From Agelaius tricolor (taxonomy: Eukaryota; Chordata; Aves; Passeriformes; Icteridae): a stretch of 64,000 nucleotides of DNA. Positions 35,440 through 47,600 of this stretch are shown here, one piece after another. The translations under genes were made by a program, and so were the position numbers. The notes below the pieces were generated by a model. That model saw nothing but the letters and a program-made list of their open reading frames with translations, ran no database searches and was not told where the DNA came from. Each line of letters opens with the position of its first letter. The first letter of the stretch is position 1. The stretch lies in NCBI GenBank assembly GCA_023055355.1, contig JALJCS010000052.1, forward strand, positions 265,501-329,500, in the 5' to 3' direction.

Positions 35440-36219
35440 CCTTGTGACAGCTTTCAAACGTACAGAAAACAGCACTTCCTCATTCTCCTGCCTTTTCAAT
35501 TCACATGAACATTGGAAGAAAAGGGGTTTTGGACAACTTTCTTTTGCTTCTTGCTAAACACTCTGCTGACACTCCGTGCAACTTCCAGAAAAAGATCAAG
35601 GATGCTTTTTGTACTGGGACAGTTTCTCCTTGCGAGACATAGTAGAAAAGCTTTTTGCTAAGATGTAGGCCACAAGAGACGCAGATTCAGAGATACGGAG
35701 CTCTCCGAAGGTAAGGGCCTCTCCCGGGCGTCTTTCCGCAGAAGCCGTGCTCGGGATCGCACCGCGACCGGCACAATGCTCTGTGTGGAAAGAAGCGGCT
35801 TCTTCGCCTCCGGGAGACGGAGACCGCGGCCGCCTCTTTAAAAGCCAAGAAAAAAGTCGCACAACATGGGGATTGTGTGTGCAGCTCTCAAACTTAAAGA
35901 AAACAGTACCTTACCTCTCTCCTGCCTTTTCCATTCACATTACCATTCAAAAAGAAGGAGTTTTGGACAACTTTCTTTAGCTTCTTGCTAAACACTCTGC
36001 AGACCTCCGTGCAACTTCTAGAACAAGAGCGGAGATGCTTTCCGTACGGGCACAGTTTGTCCTGGCAAGACATAGTAAAAAAGCTTTTTGCTCAGTTTTA
36101 TGCGACGAGAGAGGCAGAAGGCAGAGTAAAGAGCTCTCCGAAACTAAGCCCCCTGCCAGGGCGTCTTTCGTCAGAAGCCGCTCTCCGGAGAACACCGCCA
36201 CCGGCACAATGCTCTGTGC

Positions 36220-36240
36220 GCGAAGAAGCCGCTTCTTCGC
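36220..36240 (+). repeat. Hairpin in the satellite core (example unit)
   Basis: GCGAAGAAG, then CCG, then CTTCTTCGC: nine-base perfect arms with a three-base loop. The same hairpin is at 37083-37103. In most other units one arm base is changed (GCAAAGAAG) but the AAGAAG/CTTCTT stem remains. Confidence 0.9.
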
Positions 36241-39054
36241 CTCCGGGAGATGGAGAGAACGGCAGCTTCCCAAAGGCGAAGATGCAAGCCGCAGCACACC
36301 GATATAGCGTGTGCAGCTTTCAAATTGATAGAAACGAGTGCTTTAGCATTCTCCTGCCCTTTCATTCACATTATATTCGAATAAAAGGAGTTTTGGGACA
36401 CTATGTTTTTCTTCTTGTTAAACACTCTGCAGTCCTCTGTGCAACTTTTAGAAGTGGATCGGGGATGTTTTGTGTACTGGCACATTTTCTCCATGCAAGA
36501 TATGGTGGAAAAGATTTTTGCTAAGTGTTGAACGACAAGAACCTAAGAAGACGGAGATACGGAGCTCTCCGAAGCTAAGTGCCGGTCCCCGGCTTCTTTC
36601 GGCACAAGCCGCTCTCAGGTGCTCCCGGCGCCCTGCACAATGCTCTGTGCGCAAAGAAGCCGCTTCTTCGCCTCCGGGAGACGGAGAGAGCGGCACCCTC
36701 CGAAAGGCTAAGAACCAAGCCGCCTAATACCAGCAAAACCTGAGCACCTTTCAAACAAATAGAAAAGACTACTTTACCACTCTCCTGACTTTTCCATTCA
36801 CAATATAATCAAATAAAAAGAGTTTTCGACAACTATCTTTTCCTTCTAATTAAACAGTTAGAATAGCTATGTGCATTTTTTAGAAAAAGATCTGGGATGT
36901 TTTGTGTACTGGCAAAATTTCTCCTTGGAAGATATGGTGGAAAAGCTTTTTGCTAAGTGTTGAGCGGCAAGAGACGCAGAAGACGCAGATACGCAGCTCT
37001 CCGAAGCTAAGTGCCGGTCCACGGCTTCTTTCGGCACAAGCCGCGCTTAGGTGCTCACTGCGACCGACCCAATGCTCTGTGTGCGAAGAAGCCGCTTCTT
37101 CGCCTCCGCGAGACGGAGAGTGCGGCAGCTTCCCGAAAGCGAAAGTGCAAGTCGCACCACACAAGCACATTTTGGGCAGCATTCAGACTTAGAGAAAACA
37201 GTATTTTACCACCCTCCTGCCTTTTCCATTGTTATTATATTCGAAAGGAACGAGTTTGGACAGCTATTTTTTCCGTTTTGCAAAATTCTTTTCAGACCTC
37301 TGTACAAGCTTTAGAACATGATTTTGGATGTTTTCTATACTGGCAGTGTTTCTCTTTGCAAGATATGGTGGAAAAGCTTTTTGCTGAGTGTTGAGCGGCA
37401 AGACACGCAGAAGACGCAGATACGGAGCTCTCCGAAGCTAAGTGCCGGTCCCCGGCTTCTTTCGGCACAAACCGCTCTTCGAAAAGCACTGCGACCCAAA
37501 CAATGCTCTGTGCGCAAAGAAGTCGCTTCTTCGCCTCCCGGAGACGGAGAGAGCAGCAGCTTCCCAAAGGCGAAGATAAAAGTCGCACCACACAGCATCA
37601 GTGTGGGCTGCATCCAGACTTAGAGAAAACAGTATTTTACCACCCTCCATCCTTTTCCATTGTTATTATATTCGAAAGGAACGAGTTCTGCACAACTATC
37701 TTTTCCGTATTGCAAAACTCTTTTCAGACCTCTGTACAAGCTTTAGAACATGATTTTGGATGTTTTCTATACTGGCAGAGTTTCTCTTTGCAAGATATGG
37801 TGGAAGAGCTTTTTGCTGAGTGTTGAGCGGCAAGACACGCAGAAGACGCAGATACGCAGCTCTCCGAAGCTAAGTGCCGGTCCACGGCTTCTTTCGGCAC
37901 AAACCGCTCTTCGAAAAGCACTGCGACCCAAACAATGCTCTGTGCGCAAAGAAGCCGCTTCTTCGCCTCCGGGAGACGGAGAGTGCGGCAGCTTCCCAAA
38001 GGCGAAGATGCAAGTCGCACCACGCAGGCACAGTGTGTGCAGAATCCAGACTTAGAGAAAATAGTATTTTACCACTCTCCTGCCTTTTCCTTTGTTATTA
38101 TATTCGAAAGGAACGAGTTCTGCACAACTATATTTTCCGTATTGCAAAACTCTTTTCAGACCTCTGTACAAGCTTTAGAACATGATTTTGGATGTTTTCT
38201 ATACTGGCAGTGTTTCTCTTTGCAAGATATGGTGGAAAAGCTTTTTGCTGAGTGTTGAGCGGCAAGACACGCAGAAGACGCAGATACGCAGCTCTCCGAA
38301 GCTAAGTGCCGGTCCACGGCTTCTTTCGGCACAAGCCGCGCTTAGGTGCTCACTGCGACCGACATAATGCTCTGTGCGCAAAGAAGTCGCTTCTTCGGCT
38401 CCGGGAGACGGAGAGTGCGGCAGCTTCCCAAAGGCGAAGATGCAAGCCGCACCACCCAGGCACAGTGTGGGCAGAATCCAGACATAGAGAAAATAGTATT
38501 TTAGCACTCTCCTGCCTTTTCCATTGTTGTTATATTCGAAAAGAACGAGTTCTGCACAACTATCTTTTCCGTATTGCAAAACTCTTTTCAGACCTCTGTA
38601 CAAGCTTTAGAACATGATTTTGGATGTTTCCTATACTGGCAGAGTTTCTCTTTGCAAGATATGGTGGAAGAGCTTTTTGCTGAGTGTTGAGCGGCAAGAC
38701 ACGCAGAAGACGCAGATACGCAGCTCTCCGAAGCTAAGTGCCGGTCCCCGGCTTCTTTCGGCACAAGCCGCGCTTAGGTGCTCACTGCGACCGACCCAAT
38801 GCTCTGTGCGCAAAGAAGTCGCTTCTTCGCCTCCGGGAGACGGAGAGAGCGGCAGCTTCCCAAAGGCGAAGATAGAAGTCGCACCACACAGCAACAGTGT
38901 GGGCAGCATACAGACTTACAGAAAACAGTATTTTACCACTCTCCTGCCTTTTCCATTGTTATTATATTCGAAAGGAACGAGTTCTGCACAACTATCTTTT
39001 CCGTATTGCAAAACTCTTTTCAGACCTCTGTACAAGCTTTAGAACATGATTTTG

Positions 39055-40345
39055 GATGTTTTCTATACGGAGAGTTTCTCTTTGCAAGATATGGTGGAAA
39101 AAAGCTTTTTGCTGAGTGTTGAGCGGCAAGACACGCAGAAGACGCAGATACGCAGCTCTCCGATGCTAAGTGCCGGTCCCCGGCTTCTTTCGGCACAAGG
39201 CGCTCTCAGGAGCTCCCTGCGCTCGGCACAATGTTGTGCGCAAAGAAGCCGCTTCTTCGCCTCCGGGAGACTCGGCGAGCGGCAGCTTCCCAAAGGCGAA
39301 GATGCAAGCCGCACCACGCAGGCACAGTGTGGGCAGCATCCAGACTTCGAGAAAACAGTATTTTACCACCCTCCTGCCTTTTCCATTGTTATTATATTCG
39401 AAAGGAACGAGTTCTGCACAACTATCTTTTCCGTATTGCAAAACTCTTTTCAGACCTCTGTACAAGCTTTAGAACATGATTTTGGATGTTTTATTTACTG
39501 GCAGTGTTTCTCTTTGCAAGATATGGTGGAAAAAAGCTTTTTGCTGAGTGTTGAGCGGCAAGACACGCAGAAGACGCAGATACGCAGCTCTCCGATGCTA
39601 AGTGCCGGTCCCCGGCTTCTTTCGGCATAAACCGCTCTCAGGAGCTCCCTGCGCTCGGCACAATGTTGTGCGCAAAGAAGCCGCTTCTTCGCCTCCGGGA
39701 GACTCGGCGAGCGGCAGCTTCCCAAAGGCGAAGATGCAAGTCGCACCACACAGCAACAGTGTGGGCAGCATACAGACTTAGAGAAAATAGTATTTTACCA
39801 CTCTCCTGCCTTTTCCATTGTTATTATATTCGAAAGGAACGAGTTCTGCACAACTATATTTTCCGTATTGCAAAACTCTTTTCAGACCTCTGTACAAGCT
39901 TTAGAACATGATTTTGGATGTTTTCTATACGGAGAGTTTCTCTTTGCAAGATATGGTGGAAAAAAGCTTTTTGCTGAGTGTTCAGCGGCAAGACACGCAG
40001 AAGACGCAGATACGCAGCTCTCCGATGCTAAGTGCCGGTCCCCGGCTTCTTTCGGCACAAGCCGCTCTCAGGAGCTCCCTGCGCTCGGCACAATGTTGTG
40101 CGCAAAGAAGCCGCTTCTTCGGCTCCGGGAGACGGAGAGTGCGGCAGCTTCCCAAAGGCGAAGATGCAAGCCGCACCACCCAGGCACAGTGTGGGCAGAA
40201 TCCAGACTTAGAGAAAATAGTATGTTACCACTCTCCTGCCTTTTCCGTTGTTGTTATATTCGAAAAGAACGAGTTTTGGACAGCTATTTTTTCCGTTTTG
40301 CAAAATTCTTTTCAGACCTCCGTGCAAGTTGAGAAAATGATTTTG
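39055..40345 (+). repeat. Satellite subfamily: three closely related units
   Basis: Units starting at 39055, 39485 and 39917 share variants absent from other units: CTCCGATGCTAAG, CAGGAGCTCCCTGCGCTCGG and a shortened CAATGTTGTGCGC. Two of them (39055, 39917) also share a small deletion giving TATACGGAGAG, and the first two share GAGACTCGGCGAGCGG. This indicates recent local amplification or conversion. Confidence 0.85.
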
Positions 40346-40781
40346 GATGTTTTCTATACTGGCAGAGTTTCTCTTTGCAAGATATGGTGGAAAAGCTTTT
40401 TGCTGAGTGTTGAGCGGCAAGACACGCAGAAGACGCAGATACGCAGCTCTCCGAAGCTAAGTGCCCGTCCCCGGCTTCTTTCGGCACAAGCCGCTCTTAG
40501 GTGCTCACCGCGACGCAAGCAATGCTCTGTGTGCGAAGAAGCCGCTTCTTCGCCTCCGGGAGACTCGGCTAGCAGCAGCTTCCGAAACGCGAAAAACAAA
40601 TATTAACACCACCGGCATTGTGTCCCGGGCGTCTTTCGGCACAAGCGCCGCACCGGAGCGTACCGCCCCTGGCACAATGCTCTGTGCGCGAAGAACTCGA
40701 TTCTTCGCATCCCGGGATCTGAAAGAAGAAGCATAAGCTTTAGACGCCCTTGCCTCAATTGTGTTCAGGTTTGGGCGCTCC

Positions 40782-41262
40782 TCTCGATTAATTGTGCCAT
40801 TCCTGACAGCAGGTGTCGCTGTTGGTCAAGCTTTGAGTATGCTTAAGAAGTTGCGATGCTGGGTGGTCAACTCAAGGTAAGATCAGCGACTTTAAATCAG
40901 GTTCTCACTGGTGTAGATACCATTAGTCATTGCACACTGCAAAATAAAGCTGCTCTAGCTTTCTTGTTAGCACATGGCAAGAGTGTGAGGATTTTGAAGG
41001 AATGTGTTTTTTGAACCTCTCTAACCCTTCTGCAGTCATTCACTGGAAACTCAAACAAGGACAAGATAACATGAAGAAATTGATTGGGAATGAGAGGGTT
41101 ACGCATGAATGGTTTGAGAGATGGGAAACAACTCGATGGTTGGAAGATCTTGTCAAGGGAACTTTGTTGTTACTAGTAGTCATTATTATATTGCTTCTTG
41201 TTATTCCATGCATCATGAAACTGGTGAGCCTCTTGGAAGTAAATACAGTGCAAAGGGTTTAG
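40782..41262 (+). pseudogene. env: env remnant: alpharetrovirus-like transmembrane subunit
   Basis: Read in pieces with frame changes: a hydrophobic 'IVPFLTAGVAVGQALSMLKK' resembling a fusion peptide, then 'LQNKAALAFLLAHGK' in the position of the conserved heptad/immunosuppressive-type segment, then 'CEDFEGMCFLNLS'. In the last, the CX6C spacing is kept but the next residue is Phe. From 41002 the frame is open to 41262 and includes the membrane span 'GTLLLLVVIIILLLVIPCIM' and a short tail. The layout matches transmembrane subunits of alpharetroviruses and related avian ERVs. It is not the same type as the env of the 15.9-28.6 kb provirus. Everything 5' of it is satellite. Non-functional. Confidence 0.85.
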
Positions 41263-41267
41263 CTGGT

Positions 41268-41289
41268 GCAAGACGAAGAAGGGGGAAAT
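41268..41289 (+). promoter_or_regulatory. Polypurine tract
   Basis: AGACGAAGAAGGGGGAAA lies directly before TGTAGCAATG. A purine run immediately upstream of the 3' LTR is where retroviral plus-strand DNA synthesis starts. It follows the envelope remnant by only a few bases. Confidence 0.75.
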
Positions 41290-41676
41290 TGTAGCAATGT
41301 AGCTGAACCTCTTAGACTAAAGGGTGCACCAGCCATCCAGCTGGAATATGTTCTTCTCAGAATTTTCTCAGAGCCCTCTGGAATTCATCAAGGTTACTAC
41401 GACATAAGCCGTGCTAAAAGAAGAAAGAGAAGTTGAGAAACCAAATTCCAAGACTACAAGAACTCGATAACGGGGGGCAGCAAAGCGCCTGGACTGTAAC
41501 CAAACGTATCTTCTGAGAGGTACACACAGAATGTGTGGACATAACAAAGGCACCAAGATAAAAATGCGGGCCTAGCGTGTGCAGAGATTTAGAATGTGGA
41601 AGTGCATCATGTCAACAATCAATGGCTTCTGCTTAATCCTCTCGCTCCGTTGTCCTGGAGTCCTGAATTTCCCACA
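41290..41676 (+). mobile_element. Probable 3' LTR of the alpharetrovirus-like remnant
   Basis: Begins TGTAGCAATGTAGC right after the polypurine tract. The end is proposed at TTTCCCACA (41676), giving 387 bp. A TATA-like GATAAAAATG is at about 41556. With no partner LTR in view, the end cannot be confirmed by a target-site duplication. Confidence 0.6.
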
Positions 41677-44600
41677 AGGAAAGCCCTACTAAAAGGGCTC
41701 TGATTTTAATGATAGTTGCTGTCTAGACGATGAATAATGGGAAGAGTTCTTTCAAATCCTTCCCTCGCTGACATCTGTAAGTTTCATCTTTTCCTGATTG
41801 TACTGGTGGCTATACATTAGTTATGACTAGAAAGGAATGAGTTTTAGGGATATGTGGCAAGGAAATTGGTAGCTCTGCTTCCATTTCCATTGTCTAAGAA
41901 GAATTCTGGTTAGTTTTGGACTTTTCATAGACCTCTGACTAGATTGCATTTGTCTTTGATTGAGCCCGTAAATTTTAGGCTACTAGGCTTGACCAATGAA
42001 TAGAAAAGGGAAAGTCACACAGCTTAGGTGGTTCTCTTGTCAACAACTTCTCAATAGTAGGGCGATTTCTGTCCTCAAGTTTGTTACTTCAGCTAGCAGA
42101 TTATGCTCACTCCAAAAGAAGGTGAGAAGTTTGCTACCCTAAATGGTCCGAGAATTCTTCCTGCTTCTTGGTGACTCTTTTGTATGACTGGATTCTGTAT
42201 TATTGGAGTTTGTTATAAAAAGTTGGATTAAATTGCGTGCGTCCGCTCTTGGGGGAAACAGTATTTAGCCAATAACATCTAGGCTTTTATCGCCCTGAGA
42301 CTGTCTGAACGGACCGGACGCTTTAAACACAGTAATTCCTGCTAGTTCCAATTCCATTTTTAGACTCGACAAACCGAATGGTAAACCTGCACCAGTAGGG
42401 AGGGACATTGGACTTTCTCCTTTTTAGAGAGAAACTAATGAAAAAGTTTCAGCAGAATCATAGCAGGCTGTAAAATAAGAAAAGCATCATGAAAAGAGGC
42501 CAATCCTATCCTCTTAGATATGGCTAGTTGTGATTGGACATGAATGAAATGTGTCAACTCTGTGTTCCTGGGTATCACATCAGTAACAGCTACTTCAACT
42601 GCTGTAGTTGTCTCCTAAAGCTAAGAACAGAATCCAAAGAATTGTGATTCCATGGTCCCAATTCACCCTGTGATGGTGACAGGTGAAAAAGGAGTGGAAG
42701 GTGCACGGGGAAATTAACTTGAATGGCCTATCTAAATCAGCAGCCACTGATTTCCTGAAAACTTCAACAGGTCAGTTGACCTGTTGGGATTCTTTTAATC
42801 CATGGTCATGTTTTTCTTGGGATTCTTGTAACCTTTCCCCATTCGTTCAGCCTTTGCCCTCAAGCCTTTGCTGACATTTCAAGTATCTCGACAAGCTGGA
42901 AATGTGTTGTCTTTCTTTATCATGTCATAATTCCCTTCAAAGGCTTGTTTGCCTCAAGTCTTATTTTTGCTGGTTTTCTGCTAGTTCATTGTCAGAGGGC
43001 AGCAGGTGCTTTGTAAGAGCAAGTACACAATCCTATAGCTTGCTTTTCTTTTGATTTGGCCTGTCTAGAAAACTGAATGACTGAACATTTCCAACAGAAT
43101 TTTCTCTCCCCATTATGTTTCACCGGAAGGGCAGATGCAAATCATCTACTTAAACTCTTGGCACGGAAGAAAATAGTGGTTTGCTGCTGCATATAGGTAG
43201 AAGCTTACAAAAGGAAGGCCTTGGGCTGAGGCCCGATACTTTGGCTAAGTAGAAAAGGACTATGGGAAGGTGAGGCCGCTGAATCAGAGGTAGATCAACA
43301 AGTTCTAGAATGGTCACGTGTTCACGGCGTGGTGTATGATGGTTGGTTGAATGAATTTTGTTATGGCTTAAAGCTGTGGAACTGATAAAGGCCTGAGTGC
43401 TTCAAAAGCCTGGTTTTTGCAGAAAAGCAACTCTCCTCTGCACCTGCCTGGGGACTCTGCATCACTAGGGACCCTCACTCCCAGTTTGCCAAGGAGATGA
43501 TCAGTAGGAATGTTGCAGAGCTGCTGTGTCCATATGAACGGAATGGCAAAGAGTGAAGCGGTGGGTATTTTTGGGCTTTAATACAATGCTGCTGCATTGG
43601 TGCCAGTTTAGTCGGTTTTCCATCAGTGGCCTTTCTGTCTAGAAGTACACTGCCCAGAGTCTTTCTAGCATGTGATGCCATTTCCTTCCTGTTGTTTTAA
43701 TACCTTCCTTCAGTTGAAAGGATGATACAATCTTTACATTTTGAAGATCCCTGTTAGGAAACACTATGCCAGAGGAGTCATTGCTCCCTTTTCTTCTGCC
43801 TCCTTTGTAATTTTCAGAGACTCATTTCAAATTTCTGCTAATGTCGAGAAGAATACTGAGACTACTCAGCAGGGTTGAGGCTCTCAGCTGCTTTCCTCTT
43901 TCATACTGCTTCATACTGCATGTGACTTAATGGCCTGGTTTTGTCATCCGCATTTTGCTGTGATCTGTGAACACAAAAAGAAGTCTTTGTTTTTTGCAAG
44001 AACTACCCCTAGGAGGATTTGTGTTCCTTTTGATTTCTACGGTGTTAGCCCTGTTGCAGAAAAAAAGGAGATTGTACCCTCTTCTTGTGCTCTCATTCCC
44101 TCCTCTCTGCTTTGCATGTCCTAGTTAATCTACTGCCATGACTCATTTGGCATCATCTCATCGTGCAAATTCTGCACAGTTGCATGGACTTACAAATGCC
44201 AGTTGCCAAGGAGCTAATATAACCATTCAAAGATTAAAGAATTGTAGGGCTGGGCAAGTTCAGCTGCTGAAACTGTAAGTGGTTAAGTCATGCCATATTA
44301 AAGAGACAGAGCAAAGCAGTTCATCTAGGACTTTGAACTGGACACCTCCGAGAATAACAGCTTGACAGCAATGACACAGCCATCTTCCTAGCTGTATTCC
44401 AGAAAGAGAAAAGGGACACCTTCAATGGTTAAGATGTTTGGCATGAGAAAACAGCAAGAAATGTAGCCCAAAATACTTGAGCCAGATCAAGTGCGTTTTT
44501 CTCGTGAGAATTTTGCAGTTGTTCTTTCTTGTCTGTGCCTTTACTTTTCACAGAAGACAGGGAGGGCGTTTAATTATTATTGTTCTTTTGTTTTCTATTC

Positions 44601-47600
44601 TTGGCCTCCCTCTTTCCACCTGCCATTAACAATTTTGCCTTTCTTGACTGGCTTGTCTTTCTTTACTTCTAGAAGGTTACATGAGGTCCTCCAACCTTGT
44701 CATAAACATTTGCAGACAGTGGAAAGGAGTAGAAGGTACATCTAAATGCACAAAACAGACCCAGAAAAATAGAGGTTTTTTACAGTCTTCTGTGAGAACA
44801 AGATATCTTTGAACTGAGTAATGCTTTAACTTTTAGTCCACTCATTACTATTATTACAAGTGTTTGGCCTTTAGTACATAGCCTTTGAAATCATCCAGCC
44901 CAATATTTTTGGCTAATTTTGTTTTAGTTCTCTCGGGGACTTTGTTTCTTAAGGAATAGTCCAGAGCGAGAGCGTCCACGGTAGAGTTATGCTGCCATAA
45001 TAAAAGCGTCGTAAATTCTGGTACAGTTTGTGCTGGTAATAGGTCTAGGAAAGAAAGGTTTTACATCTTTTTTGACTTTCAAATGTAACCATTATTTGAA
45101 ACAGTTAAGAGTTGGGCTTTCCCCCCCTCCAAAATACTTCTCTCTGGAATGTTACTCAGGGATTACACATAAAAGCTCACCCCGTAAAATATGTTGTGGA
45201 TAATCTGCAGTAAGCGCAGCTTAGCAGCTAGAGATGATTATGTGGGTTAAATGACATTCCTTCCTTCTGCGGTGATGGAAACTCTGTCTACGCAGACATA
45301 CTCAACAAAAGGTACCATGGCTTAGCTCCTCTCCTCAACTTCATGTGCATTTTAAAACTTTCCAAGAAGGTGAATTCAAGCTCCTTCATTGCTCTGTGCT
45401 GGAGTCCCAAGAAAATATCAGTGTGCTTTTTGTCATTTACAGCTGTCATTGCTTAGCTCTTGAACATGAGACTCTCTCATGACTGATGAAAGTTGTCTAG
45501 TTAAGAGTGGGTCAAAGACACGCTCCTGCTCTAGAAGGAGATGAGAAGGTTTCTGCAGTCTTTGTCATCTCTACTGCTTGTGATTTCTATACAAAACCAG
45601 TGGGAAGTTTTCTGAAGGCAGTCCAGAAGCTGGCAATATGGACAGCTTACAACCAAACACTTGCTGCACTGCTACCACGGTGATACCAGGAAGGACTTAA
45701 AAAATTTAAACGGGCAAACAAAGCAGTTGGAAGGAAAAGAACATTAACCATTATTCCATGCTTCTAATATATCCTCCTTTAAGTCATCATTTTCATGCCG
45801 TTTAACGGCTTGCCTTGGTATCCCTCAAAAGGAAATCTGAGACAGAGTAAGCTTTTGAATGCAGTAGATGTGACACGTGCAGGCCAAGTTGCCTTTGTTG
45901 ACATCAAATGCCAGTTATGCTTGAGCTACCCTTTGCTTAAGGTACTTCGCTTACACTAAGAATTTTACTCCTCATTGAGCAAATTTTGCTGTCATGATTG
46001 AGTAAATTTTATTCATGATAGAGTGAATGTTACTGTCACTCAGAATTTTACTGTCATGATTGGCATTGAAACTTTTCAAGGAAAGCTCTGGATAGCAATG
46101 TTTGTGAAAAAACAGTATTTTATCTCCTGTATTTGTGTGAAGCAGGTAAGCCTTTTGCTGTCACCAGTGTTGCTTACCCTTTCATGTCATATCCCTCTTC
46201 ATATCCATATTCTGCTGAAGGCTTATTAATCTACTTTAAAATTGGCACGTGGAATAAGACTCCTTTTCCTTTTTGAAAGCTAATGTCATTTGACCTACTG
46301 ACAGTAAATAATTCATTAATTGTAAGTCCCCAGCTAGCATCTTTTACGCATATTCTAACCTTCCAAAGAAGTAACAAAAACACTCTCCAATACTTTGCTT
46401 TCTTAAGCACACAAAATGCTTCCCTCCTTTGCAGTTGGCATTGTAAAATGAACCACATCTCTGCAGTATTTTAACGTGCACCATATTTAACCAAGTAATT
46501 CAAAAGAAATAAAAAGCAGCCCCTTCGATTTGGAAATATTTTTGAATTGTTTTTGAATATACAAAACATCCCCTTACTGTACGCATTGCATGCAGATTTA
46601 ATCGTCGTGAAAGCAAACCCTATGTTTCTGTTCGGATCGCAGGGTTTTCCAGTTTCCACAATTGTTCTTGGCACAGTTTTCTACTTATGTGACTGTTAGG
46701 ACACTCACAGGTACTTCTAAGGTACTGTAGTAAGCGGAGAAGGAGGAGAGGTTGTGCCTTATTTCTGGCTTCCTTTGGTTTTCTTTTTGGTTTTCTTCCT
46801 CTTGCTCTTTTTCATGTCACCTTTCTAGATACTGTGATTTAGATTTGCAGTTTACTAAGCTGTGTTTTCTGTCTGGAATTCTTTGAAATTCCGAGAGGAA
46901 CCCCACCCGTAAATATGCATCTTTTTATGATTTGCTAGCTACATAGAAAATCTTCCTGCTGCTCTAAAATGCTTTTATTGGATATGCATTTTTATCACCA
47001 TTCCAATGAAAAGAAAAGTTCCTCTATTCACTGCTTTTGTACTGGATTCAGTTCAATGTGCGCTAACGGTGCAAAAAAGTCCTGCTGGAAGAAAGGAGCT
47101 GCATACCAATTGACCAAGACATGTGCTACAAGGGTCTTGGAAAGGTTCAAAGTTTCTCTACCTTTCTGGCAGTCTGTCTTCACAGCAGGACTTGATGAGG
47201 GATTTTGCTGGCGTTTCTTTGACAGAAAGCAATAACAAAGCAAGCAAAATGGAGCAGCAGAAGGAGATAGCAGCAAAAGGTACATTATCCCCTCTGTTAT
47301 TATCATTGTCGAAAGAGATTTTTTCTCGCCATGTTACATCAAATACCTTAGTAGAGCTAAAGACTAGAAAAACGCAGCTCTGTTCTGGTTCATTAAAAGC
47401 ACAGCCATCTGTGGACAGAAGTGCCCAGCGTGATGCTGGGAACTCCTAGCTGGTTTCAGTAAGCTGTCTGGAGAACGGCATTTTCGGTGGGCTTTACTAG
47501 TGTGTCTGTAAGGAAGGGGAGTTTATGTGCAGCTTTGAGCCCTGAGAGTGCCATAGGCAAAGAGATCCATCGTGTAGCTCTCTGACCAGCCACAGCACAC

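Larger units (their letters stand above)
35440..40740 (+). repeat. Tandem satellite array, unit about 432 bp, 12 units plus partial ends
   Basis: A conserved GGATG(T/C)TTT motif recurs with its GATG at 35601, 36034, 36464, 36896, 37327, 37759, 38191, 38623, 39055, 39485, 39917 and 40346. The spacings are 429-433, most exactly 432. A part unit precedes the first (35440-35600), and a core-only partial unit ends the array (about 40618-40735). Each unit has an AT-rich half and a CpG-rich half with CTCTCCGAAGCTAAGTGCCG, TTTCGGCACAA, a TGCTCTGTGCG box and CTTCTTCGCCTCCGGGAGAC. The first four units are the most diverged. I do not recognise the family. Open frames of about 100 codons recur because 432 is divisible by three, not because of visible coding selection. 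Confidence 0.97.

Noticed and set aside
37318..40606. Recurring open frames of 100-232 codons in the 432-bp array as a repeat protein gene
   Set aside because: The unit length is divisible by three, so any open stretch repeats in frame. Frames exist on both strands and in several phases, most units carry a stop in the same place, and no recognisable domain or start context is seen.
35440..40740. CRISPR array
   Set aside because: The units are about 432 bp with no short repeat/spacer alternation, and the host is a vertebrate. It is a satellite.
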